Shown here: positions 16,970 through 23,836 of the stretch, in pieces
How the letters are laid out: the number at the start of each line of letters is the position of its first letter
Numbering within the stretch: the first letter of the stretch is position 1
NCBI GenBank assembly: GCA_002709915.1
Contig: PARF01000074.1
Location: forward strand, 1-32,647
Direction: 5' to 3'
Source: Roseibacillus sp.
GTDB taxonomy: Bacteria > Verrucomicrobiota > Verrucomicrobiia > Verrucomicrobiales > Akkermansiaceae
Length of the DNA: 32,647 nt
Made by a program: the position numbers and the translations under genes
The notes under the pieces: generated by a model
The model's database searches: none
What the model saw: only the letters and a program-made list of their open reading frames with translations
Told to the model about the DNA's origin: nothing

Positions 16970-17545
16970 ATGGCCGCGAAAAAGAAGGCTGCAAAGAAAG
17001 CTCCTGCGAAGAAGGCTGCAAAGAAAGCTCCCGCGAAGAAGGCTGCAAAGAAAGCTCCCGCGAAGAAGGTTGCGCCAAGAAAACCCGTCAAATTGACGCT
17101 TTTTGTCAAAAAGCAGCGGCAGCGCCTTCTTGATTTTCAGGACGAGCTGATGGACGCGATGGATGGAGTTCAGCAGGAAACCCTCCGCAACGGCTCCTCG
17201 GGTTCAGAGGCGTCGGTGAGCGGAACCCATCTGGGTGACGCAGGCAGTGACGCCTACGACCGTGATTTTGCTCTTAATCTTCTCTCCAAGGAGCAGGATG
17301 CTTTGCAGGAGATTCAGGCGGCCTTGGAGCGTATCGTAGACGGATCTTATGGCATATGTGAAATTTCGGGGAAAAGAATTCCTCAGGCCCGCTTAGAAGC
17401 GATGCCAATTGCCCGTCTCACGGTAGAGTGCCAGCACAAGTGGGAGCAGGAAAATCCTAATCGTAAATTTCGAAGCTCTGATGCAATAGGCTTTGGATCC
17501 GTGGCATCCGGCCCTTCAGCAGTTTCTCTTGACGGAAGCGCCTGA
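16970..17545 (+). CDS. DksA/TraR-family regulator with Lys-rich tail and degenerate zinc finger
   Basis: This is a 191-residue DksA-like protein; DksA binds the RNA polymerase secondary channel and works with ppGpp. Residues 4-38 are a histone-H1-like Lys/Ala/Pro tail built from three exact KKAAKKAPA repeats. A coiled coil follows (about 45-120), with Asp94 and Asp97 at its tip in DAYDRD, matching the functional DxxDR acidic tip. The C-terminal finger (126-160, YGICEISGKRIP...ARLTVEC) keeps Cys130 and Cys154 but has Ser133 and Thr151 at the other two zinc positions, so zinc binding is doubtful. Zinc-independent DksA2 proteins of Pseudomonas are a known parallel. The gene is divergent from scpB and precedes rpmG by 30 bases. 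Confidence 0.92.
   Translation: MAAKKKAAKKAPAKKAAKKAPAKKAAKKAPAKKVAPRKPVKLTLFVKKQRQRLLDFQDELMDAMDGVQQETLRNGSSGSEASVSGTHLGDAGSDAYDRDFALNLLSKEQDALQEIQAALERIVDGSYGICEISGKRIPQARLEAMPIARLTVECQHKWEQENPNRKFRSSDAIGFGSVASGPSAVSLDGSA
16982..17062 (+). repeat. 27-bp tandem repeat (3 units) coding KKAAKKAPA
   Basis: Three consecutive 27-bp units (16982-17008, 17009-17035, 17036-17062) differ at a single synonymous position (CCT versus CCC in the proline codon). They encode the lysine-rich tail of the DksA-like protein, and a partial fourth unit (Lys-Lys-Val) follows. Near-identity at the DNA level points to recent duplication. Confidence 0.95.
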
Positions 17546-17575
17546 TCCGCTAGGTTTCCGGCCCTTTTCGCAACC

Positions 17576-17749
17576 ATGCCACGCGACATCATCATTCTCG
17601 AATGCACCGAAGCAAAGGCGGAGGGCAAACAGCCATCCCGCTACGCGACTACCCGTAATAAGAAAAGTCTGCGGACACCGGGGAGGCTCGAGAAAGTAAA
17701 GTTCAATCACTACCTGAAGCGTAGGACACTTCATCGCGAACTCCGCTAA
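17576..17749 (+). CDS. rpmG: 50S ribosomal protein L33, zinc-free type
   Basis: A 57-residue product starting MPRDIIILECTEAKAEGK, with SRYATTRNKKS, RLEKVKFNHYLKRRTLHRELR and a basic composition, all typical of L33 in the large ribosomal subunit. Zinc-binding L33 carries two CxxC pairs. Here only Cys10 remains: the second position of the first pair is Ala13, and the second pair is absent (FNHYLKR). This makes it the C-minus form. It starts 30 bases after the DksA-like gene and ends 15 bases before rpsR, so co-transcription is likely. Its small size makes it easy to miss. Confidence 0.96.
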   Translation: MPRDIIILECTEAKAEGKQPSRYATTRNKKSLRTPGRLEKVKFNHYLKRRTLHRELR

Positions 17750-17764
17750 CGACCGATACCGATC

Positions 17765-18007
17765 ATGAGTGAGCCCAAGACCAAGGAGCGCCGGATTGCT
17801 TTCCGGAAGGCGAACAAGAGGATGACGCGAAAGCGGCTTGACCTCCAGATCGAACAGATCACCTACCTGAACCCCAAGGTACTCGCAAAATTCACCACTG
17901 AAACGGGAAAAATTCTTCCGAGGAAGGTGACTGGTGTTTCAGCCAAAATGCACCGCAGGATTACTCGTGAGATTAAGCGCGCCCGGGCGGTAAGCCTACT
18001 TCCCTGA
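17765..18007 (+). CDS. rpsR: 30S ribosomal protein S18, cysteine-free
   Basis: An 80-residue basic protein with the S18 core: [30 protein letters not shown] followed by [13 protein letters not shown] at the C-terminus. S18 sits on the small-subunit platform with S6. The protein has no cysteine at all, so it lacks the N-terminal zinc-binding pairs of the C-plus form. The usual partners rpsF, ssb and rplI are not adjacent; instead it sits between rpmG and folE2. The start is ATG 17765. Confidence 0.95.
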   Translation: MSEPKTKERRIAFRKANKRMTRKRLDLQIEQITYLNPKVLAKFTTETGKILPRKVTGVSAKMHRRITREIKRARAVSLLP

Positions 18008-18074
18008 TTCCTCCCTTGAATACCTAACTTTGAAGAGTTGGGCTCAATGGAGCGTGATCGCCTGGCTGGCCCAC

Positions 18075-18863
18075 ATGGGATCGATGCAGGACCTGATTGA
18101 CACGCAGAACGAAAAAGACGATCGGAATCTGCCTATCGATCGGGTAGGGATCAAGTCCCTGAGGCACCCATGTGGGGTTGTTGGTAGAGATGGCGAACTC
18201 CAATATACGGTTGCGGATGTCTCATTAGCGGTGAATCTGCCCCATGACAAAAGGGGAACGCACATGAGTCGTTTTGTTGAGGTCCTCAACGAGTATGGAA
18301 AGCGCCTTAACGTCAGGGAGCCGGGGCTCGTGCCGCGCGAGCTTCAGAGGCGCCTCGAGGCAGAGACCGCATGGGTAACTTACGAATTTCCTTTCTTTCT
18401 CTCCAAGCGGGCTCCGGTAACAGAGAAAGAGGGCAATCTCTGCTACGAGGTCCGGTTCGAAATCGAAGCAGGTAAGACGGAAGACTTTATCCTAACGGTC
18501 ATAGTGCCAGTTACAACTTTGTGTCCATGCTCCAAGGCCATCAGCGAACGCGGAGCTCATAACCAAAGGGGTATTGTCACCTATTCGATCAGATCCTCGC
18601 AGGTGATCTGGATTGAGGATGCGATCGATATGGTCGAGGAATCGGCGAGTTCGGAGCTCTATAGCCTTTTGAAACGTCCAGACGAAAAAGCTGTAACAGA
18701 GCGAGCTTATGATCATCCGGTATTCGTAGAGGACTTGGTGAGAAACGTTGCGCGGAGGTCTGAGGAACAGGGATCAATCTCATGGTACAGGGTCGAGGCT
18801 GAGAATTTTGAATCTATCCACAATCATAGTGCCTATGCCGAAATCGAAAATGAGCTGAGGTGA
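18075..18863 (+). CDS. folE2: GTP cyclohydrolase I, FolE2 (type IB)
   Basis: FolE2 converts GTP to dihydroneopterin triphosphate, the first step of folate and related pterin synthesis. From ATG 18075 the product is 262 residues. It carries the FolE2/COG1469 signatures: DERN-like KDDRNLPIDRVGIKSLRHP near the start, NLPHDKRGTHMSRFVE, TTLCPCSKAISERGAHNQRG with the metal-ligand Cys150, and the C-terminal FESIHNHSAYAEIE. A further ATG at 18084 is equally possible, and TTG 18030 would add 15 non-conserved residues. Unlike FolE, this class does not depend on zinc and is often induced by zinc limitation in other bacteria. The downstream gene overlaps its stop (TGATG). Confidence 0.95.
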   Translation: MGSMQDLIDTQNEKDDRNLPIDRVGIKSLRHPCGVVGRDGELQYTVADVSLAVNLPHDKRGTHMSRFVEVLNEYGKRLNVREPGLVPRELQRRLEAETAWVTYEFPFFLSKRAPVTEKEGNLCYEVRFEIEAGKTEDFILTVIVPVTTLCPCSKAISERGAHNQRGIVTYSIRSSQVIWIEDAIDMVEESASSELYSLLKRPDEKAVTERAYDHPVFVEDLVRNVARRSEEQGSISWYRVEAENFESIHNHSAYAEIENELR

Positions 18864-19291
18864 TGGAGGATGCGAACGAGAAAAAAGGGTCATTGCGAAG
18901 CCCCTACATCAGCCTACCGGGAATCACCGGGATGCCTGATATTGGTGAGATTCTTGCTCACATGCCGGCTGAAGCGCACCATCGGTTCGAGTCCGCCGGA
19001 GAATTTGTCAAGCGGCTCGCGCACCGCGTGCAAAAGTGGCGGGAGCGTCTGGCCGAGGATGAGCAGCCTGTGATTCTCTGTATTCTTGCTAACGGGAGCT
19101 CCATAGAAGTCCGTTCAGTAGGCGAAGATGGGCATTCGGGCGTTGTGGTGGAGGGGATCGTAGATGGAGCCTCCTGTATGTTCGTTTCGCACCAAGCCAG
19201 TCTCCAAATTCTATGCTATACCCAGAAGGTAGAGCCGGAGGAAAGGCGGAAGATTGGATTCCATGTTGGCGGCAAGGAAATCGAGGTCTAA
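18863..19291 (+). CDS. Unknown protein coupled to folE2
   Basis: A 142-residue soluble protein whose ATG overlaps the folE2 stop as TGATG, indicating translational coupling. It has no signal peptide or membrane segment. Residues about 1-68 are helical and polar, with a Gly/Pro-rich SLPGITGMPDIGEIL. Residues about 69-130 look like a run of beta strands (VILCILANGSSIEVRSVG, GVVVEGIVDGASCMFVS, LQILCYTQ). The spacing resembles an Sm/Hfq-like small barrel (an NG turn, a bent strand, and a final S-H-x-A-S-x-Q-I strand), but this is only a pattern impression. I recognise no family. It ends 9 bases before the convergent oppD-type gene. Three cysteines are scattered and form no metal motif. Confidence 0.82.
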   Translation: MEDANEKKGSLRSPYISLPGITGMPDIGEILAHMPAEAHHRFESAGEFVKRLAHRVQKWRERLAEDEQPVILCILANGSSIEVRSVGEDGHSGVVVEGIVDGASCMFVSHQASLQILCYTQKVEPEERRKIGFHVGGKEIEV

Positions 19292-19300
19292 GAAGACCGG

Positions 19301-20296
19301 CTAGGGTGCAACGCAACCTGGGCAGTTCTGCACGAAGTGTCCCTTAGAGATTTCTTCGAGTTCAGGTCGTTCATCCTTCATGCAGAGGCTCGGATCCCCG
19401 ATCGTGTTGCGGGGAGTGAAAGAGCAGTGATTAGGGTCTTGGGACAGGTCCGGCGGAACCCCTGGAATCGTATACAAAGACTCGCCACTCTGGTGAGTAG
19501 CTGGGATGCTCTTCAAGAGAGAACGGGTGTAGGCATGCAGTGGTCTCGAGAAAAGCTCACTTGTCTGGGCGTGCTCTACGATCCGGCCTGCATACATGAC
19601 GTTTACCAAGTCGCAGCTTTCTGAGACCACTGCCAGATCGTGAGTGATAAGTATGATGGACAGTCCGAGTGCTTTCTGGCGCTCCTTTAAGAGATCGAGG
19701 ACTTGCTTTTGAACGGTTACGTCGAGCGCTGTTGTGGGTTCGTCCGCGATGAGAATTTCAGGTCTGGTGATAAGAGCCATCGCGATCATGACCCGCTGCC
19801 GCATTCCACCAGAGAATTCGTGCGGATAGGCATGAATCCGTTTGGAAGCTTCAGGTATTCCAACCTCTTCAAGTGCCATGATAGCCCTTTTCAGAGCATC
19901 GGGCCCACTTATGTTCTCATGGATCTCCAACGGCTCGGTCAATTGTTTTGAGATTTTGAGGTACGGGTTCAGAGAGGTCATTGGGTCCTGAAAGATCATC
20001 GAGATCTTCTTGCCGCGAATACCAGCGAGTTCTTTTTCGGAGCTGGCCAGAAGATCAACGCCTTTCCGGTCTGCGATTCCCCGGAATATGGCGCTTCCAC
20101 CATGAATTTTTCCTGGCGGTTGCGGAATCAGCCCCAGAAGGGAGTAACAGGTGACACTTTTCCCTGAGCCGGATTCGCCGACGATACCGACTGTTTGTCC
20201 AGCTCCCAACGAAAAAGAGATGTCCTCCACTGCATGGACCACCCCTGCCCGTGTATGGAATCTGGTAGTCAGGTTTTTAACCTCGAGTATGGGCAT
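19301..20296 (-). CDS. Oligopeptide/dipeptide ABC transporter ATPase (OppD/DppD type)
   Basis: A 331-residue ABC ATPase that would power peptide import. Walker A is GESGSGKS (residues 40-47), then come the Q-loop ([10 protein letters not shown]), the signature SGGMRQRV, Walker [13 protein letters not shown] and the H-loop ITHDLA. The C-terminal oligopeptide-transporter extension ([15 protein letters not shown]...) is present, which separates OppD/DppD from general ATPases, although one of its usual cysteines is Asn here (SFTPRN). ATG 20296 places [13 protein letters not shown] at the start. No permease, OppF-type or binding-protein gene is adjacent: der lies upstream and a convergent unknown downstream. 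The partners must be encoded elsewhere. Confidence 0.95.
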   Translation of the reverse strand: MPILEVKNLTTRFHTRAGVVHAVEDISFSLGAGQTVGIVGESGSGKSVTCYSLLGLIPQPPGKIHGGSAIFRGIADRKGVDLLASSEKELAGIRGKKISMIFQDPMTSLNPYLKISKQLTEPLEIHENISGPDALKRAIMALEEVGIPEASKRIHAYPHEFSGGMRQRVMIAMALITRPEILIADEPTTALDVTVQKQVLDLLKERQKALGLSIILITHDLAVVSESCDLVNVMYAGRIVEHAQTSELFSRPLHAYTRSLLKSIPATHQSGESLYTIPGVPPDLSQDPNHCSFTPRNTIGDPSLCMKDERPELEEISKGHFVQNCPGCVAP

Positions 20297-20355
20297 AAAG
20301 GCATTCTGTACGCTCTGAGAGGCAGGATCAACGACCAACACAGGATTAGGACCTT

Positions 20356-20378
20356 CAATCTAGATTGTTCTGGCCAGA
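20356..20378. promoter_or_regulatory. Two adjacent perfect palindromes upstream of the oppD-type gene
   Basis: CAATCTAGATTG (20356-20367, 12 bases) and TCTGGCCAGA (20369-20378, 10 bases) are both perfect palindromes one base apart, in the 103-base gap between der and the oppD-type gene, 60-82 bases before the start. They could be binding sites for dimeric regulators controlling the peptide-transport ATPase. Neither matches a consensus I can name. Confidence 0.3.
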
Positions 20379-20399
20379 GAACCATTGCCTTTCCCTGAA

Positions 20400-21791
20400 T
20401 TATTGCTTCTCGGGTCTGCGGCGTGAGCGAACCGAGAAATTAATAGGGATTCCCAGAGAGGGGTTCTCCTTGCGGAGCGCATTCTCAAGATAGGACCGAT
20501 ATGTATCACCAAGAAGGCGCTTGTCGTTTACAAACAAGATGTAAAGAGGGACCGGAACGGCCGAATATCGGTCATTGATAGCTGCGGTGCCATAAAGAAT
20601 CTTGAGCCGTCTCCGTTGGCGCTTACTGATGGGCGGGGGATTCCGTCTGAGCGCATCACTCAGAAGGCGATTGAGCTCACCCGTCCCCATGATCTTCTGT
20701 GACCCTTGCCTAACCTTTTTTATGGAAGCAAAAATCCTGTCCAGCTCCTGTTTCTCTCTCGCAGAAACGCAGATGAAAGGTGCGTAGTGGAGGAAGAAGA
20801 GCTCATTTCTGATTGTCTCCTCGGCCTCTTCCATTCGGGCGCTTCTGGGAGCATCGGGATGGTAGAGGTCCCATTTGTTGGCAACGATAATGCACGGTTT
20901 TTGTTCTTTCTGTACAAGACGGGCTATTTTTCGGTCCTGGGCGGTAATTCCTGCGGCGATATCGACGACCAGCAGGCAGAGATCTGCCCGGCGGATCGAT
21001 CTCTCTGCCCGCATGGCAGAAAAGACCTCTACGGAAGTATCCATGCGCGAGCGCTGGCGCAGACCTGCGGTATCGATCAGAGTGTGACGTTCACCTGCGC
21101 GGTCGTAAGGAACATCAACCGCATCGCGGGTAGTGCCTGCAACCTCGGAAACAATGGTGCGGTCGTCATCAAGGATTGCATTGACCAACGATGATTTTCC
21201 GGCATTAGGCCTTCCAATCACAACAATCTTGAGGCCAGTGACGCAAGATGCCTCCTCGGCTTCACGTGCTGATTCAGCAAATGGTGTCAGACGACTGTCA
21301 AGAACGCTCAGAAGCAATTTGATATTTCTCCCGTGGGCTGCCGACACGGAAATACCGTCTCCGAGTCCAAGTCCTGCAAAATCTCCTGCAACGTGATCCA
21401 GTTCCTGATGGTCGCTTTTGTTGATCACCAGACACACCTTGTCTGCGGCTTTGCGAAGTTGCTGGGCGATAGCTTGATCAACAGGAGTGGATCCTTCCCG
21501 AGCATCAACCAGAAAAAGTATGATATCAGAGGTATCAATTGCGATCTCTGCTTCGGTGCTCACGGCCTCGGAGAAATCAGTATCAGCAAGAGCTCCGATC
21601 CCTCCTGTGTCTACCAGATCACAGGGTGTGGCGGTTAGGCGACAGGGGGAAGAGACTCGATCCCGTGTGACCCCCGGTTCATCGTGGACTATTGAGATGC
21701 TTCGACCGGCCAAGCGATTGAACAAGGCGGACTTGCCTACGTTGGGACGTCCAACAAGTGCGACCACGGGCTTCCGAATACTGGGTTTCAT
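20400..21791 (-). CDS. der: Ribosome biogenesis GTPase Der (EngA)
   Basis: Der is a double-GTPase needed for maturation of the 50S subunit. The 463-residue product has two G domains in tandem. The first has G1 GRPNVGKS (residues 14-21), G2/G3 DEPGVTRDR and VDTGG, and G4 NKSD. The second has GRPNAGKS, AGTTRDAVD, DTAGL and NKWD. A C-terminal KH-like domain follows (LNRLLSDALRRNPPP, KILYGTAA, PVPLYILFVND), with a basic tail. Order and length are typical. It lies 594 bases downstream of the pgsA start on the same strand, separated from the pgsA stop by only 7 bases. Confidence 0.98.
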   Translation of the reverse strand: MKPSIRKPVVALVGRPNVGKSALFNRLAGRSISIVHDEPGVTRDRVSSPCRLTATPCDLVDTGGIGALADTDFSEAVSTEAEIAIDTSDIILFLVDAREGSTPVDQAIAQQLRKAADKVCLVINKSDHQELDHVAGDFAGLGLGDGISVSAAHGRNIKLLLSVLDSRLTPFAESAREAEEASCVTGLKIVVIGRPNAGKSSLVNAILDDDRTIVSEVAGTTRDAVDVPYDRAGERHTLIDTAGLRQRSRMDTSVEVFSAMRAERSIRRADLCLLVVDIAAGITAQDRKIARLVQKEQKPCIIVANKWDLYHPDAPRSARMEEAEETIRNELFFLHYAPFICVSAREKQELDRIFASIKKVRQGSQKIMGTGELNRLLSDALRRNPPPISKRQRRRLKILYGTAAINDRYSAVPVPLYILFVNDKRLLGDTYRSYLENALRKENPSLGIPINFSVRSRRRPEKQ

Positions 21792-21798
21792 AGTCCTG

Positions 21799-22386
21799 CT
21801 AGTTTATGGACGAGATTTTTTCCTGATGAAGCATCTGCACTCCTTGAAGAATACTCTGCCCTGTAGCCAGAACGATAAAGACCGAGGTGATAATGACAGG
21901 AAAAATTGGATTGATAGGAATAATTTTCAGGCCTGTCCATGAGACTGTTACCATGATTGATGCTGTGCAGGCTTTTCCTGTCCAATGAGGCTTTATCTCA
22001 ACGGAGCGTTTCAAATAGCGCAGTATTGCGATTCCGCCCCATACGATGGCATCCCGGAGAAAGACAAGCCCGACGAACCACACAGGGATCTTCCAGTTGT
22101 CGCCCCATGGAAGGAGGAAGAGGATCGTTATGGCGGTAAGAATGAGAAGCTTATCTGCGAAAGGGTCAAGAAATGCACCGAAGCGGGTTCGTTGATTGTA
22201 GCGACGGGCTATGACTCCATCAGCGTAATCCGTCATTGCGGCGACAAAAAATATCCCTACCGCCCACCAGTGAAGAGTCTCATTGGGATTGCCTGATTTT
22301 ACGCTCAACCCATAGGAGACGGCGGGCACCGCAAAGACCGGAACCAGAATGGTCCGGAGAAGCGTGAGGTAGGTCGCCGCAGTCAT
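21799..22386 (-). CDS. pgsA: CDP-alcohol phosphatidyltransferase (PgsA type)
   Basis: A 195-residue integral membrane enzyme that probably makes phosphatidylglycerophosphate from CDP-diacylglycerol and glycerol-3-phosphate. The CDP-alcohol transferase motif D-x2-DG-x2-AR-x8-G-x3-D-x3-D is complete: DYADGVIARRY through FGAFLDPFADK. About five or six hydrophobic helices surround it. ATG 22386 is preferred to TTG 22407, since MTAATYLTLLRTILVP matches the usual start. Related transferases (for example phosphatidylserine synthase) share the motif, but the ADGVIARR...FGAFLDPFADK context is closest to PgsA. It is upstream of der and divergent from rsmA. Confidence 0.9.
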   Translation of the reverse strand: MTAATYLTLLRTILVPVFAVPAVSYGLSVKSGNPNETLHWWAVGIFFVAAMTDYADGVIARRYNQRTRFGAFLDPFADKLLILTAITILFLLPWGDNWKIPVWFVGLVFLRDAIVWGGIAILRYLKRSVEIKPHWTGKACTASIMVTVSWTGLKIIPINPIFPVIITSVFIVLATGQSILQGVQMLHQEKISSIN

Positions 22387-22486
22387 GGCAGGCCTTAACC
22401 TAGTCAAGAGAGCGGCATGTGGCGAGTGCTTGATCTCCAGTCTCTCGTTTCTTGCCCCATCGGAAGGGTTCCCTCATTATTTCCCT

Positions 22487-23836
22487 GTGACCGGGAATGA
22501 TGTCAGGGAGGCCCTTAAGCAGGCGGGGGTAGTTCCCTCCAAGAAACTGGGCCAGAATTTCCTGACTGACCCAAATACCGCTAAATGGATTGTCGATCAG
22601 TTAGCTCCAGGTACAGAAGATTTCGTAGTGGAAGTGGGTCCGGGTACGGGCTCCTTGAGCGAGGCTCTTGTCGGCAGGGTGCGCCGATTACTTCTTGTCG
22701 AGTTTGACCGAAGGCTCGCGGATTGGCTTCAAAGGCGGTTTGCCAAAAACGACAACGTCGAGGTATTGCATGCAGATGGAGCCAGATTCGACGTGCGGAC
22801 CCTGTTCAAGGAGGGGCCTGTGAAGCTCGTTGGGAACCTGCCTTATTCTGCAGGTGGTGCAATTTTGAGAAACTTTCTCCAGCGACCGTCTCCGATCTTT
22901 CAAGCGGTCCTCATGCTCCAGCGAGAGGTAATTGACCGGATCGTGGCGAAGCCGCGAACGAAGGAATATGGAGTGCTTTCGCTTAGGATGCAGAGCGAGT
23001 GGGTGAGTAATCCAATAAAGACGATTGGCCCCGGTGTATTTTTTCCGCGTCCGGCTATTGACTCAACCGTGGTCAAGGTTAGTGCGCGGAGCGACGATCT
23101 ACCGGTCTATGATGCTCGCTTTTTTGATGAGCTTGTCCGCAGGGGATTTTCGCAGAGGCGTAAGCAACTTCGAAAGGCCCTACCATCTGGGCCAGAATGG
23201 TCTGAGGTAGCTGCTAATCTCGGCGTCGCAGAGACTGCTCGAGCAGAGGAGCTGGACCTCGCCCAGTGGATAGAGCTTTGCAGATGCTACGACCCCCATC
23301 CTCTGAGCAAGATTCCACAGCGAGATGACGAGTTGTTTGATGTTGTCAATGAGCAAGATCAGGTAGTTGGTCAGGAGCAACGTTCGGTGGTCCATAAGAA
23401 GAATCTCATCCATCGTGCCGTTCATGTCTTCATTTTGAATAAGCGTGGGGAGGTGTTTCTTCAGAAAAGGTCGAAACTGAAGGATGCTCAGCCAGGGGTC
23501 TGGGGCTCAAGTGTCGGTGGTCACCTGGATTCCGGAGAGAGTTATGAGTCTTGTGCAATCAGAGAACTTGAGGAAGAGGCCGGTCAGAAGAAGATTGGAG
23601 AAGACGTAGGGAAATTAACTCCTGTGGCGATTTTGCCGCCCACCAAGGAGACAGGATGGGAGTTCGTGCACCTTTTCGAAGTTCGCCAAACGGATCCGAT
23701 TCGCTTCCCTTGTTCCGAGGTTGAGGCTGGCATATGGATGCCTCCGGAGGAGATTTGTGCCTGGCTTTCAAGGCGCCCTGAGGATTTTTCTACCGGATTT
23801 ATTTCCTGTTGGAGGGCATGGAAAGCGGTTCGGTAG
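22487..23836 (+). CDS. rsmA: RsmA (KsgA) 16S rRNA dimethyltransferase fused to a Nudix hydrolase
   Basis: A 449-residue two-domain protein counted from GTG 22487. Residues 1-270 are RsmA, which dimethylates two adjacent adenines near the 3' end of 16S rRNA: LGQNFL (21-26), the SAM-binding VEVGPGTGS (48-56), NLPYS (117-121), FFPRPAIDSTVV, and FSQRRKQLRKAL. Residues about 275-449 are a Nudix hydrolase with an intact box G-x5-E-x7-RE-x2-EE-x-G (365-386). Its flanks (FDVVNEQDQVVGQ, HRAVHVFILN, LQKRS) resemble the YfcD/IPP-isomerase-like branch. GTG 22487 leaves the usual 20 residues before LGQNFL. An ATG at 22385 adds 34 unlike residues and would overlap the pgsA start codon. The TonB-like gene overlaps its end. 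Confidence 0.93.
   Translation: MTGNDVREALKQAGVVPSKKLGQNFLTDPNTAKWIVDQLAPGTEDFVVEVGPGTGSLSEALVGRVRRLLLVEFDRRLADWLQRRFAKNDNVEVLHADGARFDVRTLFKEGPVKLVGNLPYSAGGAILRNFLQRPSPIFQAVLMLQREVIDRIVAKPRTKEYGVLSLRMQSEWVSNPIKTIGPGVFFPRPAIDSTVVKVSARSDDLPVYDARFFDELVRRGFSQRRKQLRKALPSGPEWSEVAANLGVAETARAEELDLAQWIELCRCYDPHPLSKIPQRDDELFDVVNEQDQVVGQEQRSVVHKKNLIHRAVHVFILNKRGEVFLQKRSKLKDAQPGVWGSSVGGHLDSGESYESCAIRELEEEAGQKKIGEDVGKLTPVAILPPTKETGWEFVHLFEVRQTDPIRFPCSEVEAGIWMPPEEICAWLSRRPEDFSTGFISCWRAWKAVR

Noticed and set aside
22385-22486. ATG at 22385 as the rsmA start, sharing CATG with the pgsA start codon
   Set aside because: The 34 added residues are unlike the family and this would leave no promoter space between the divergent genes; GTG 22487 fits better, though it is not proven.
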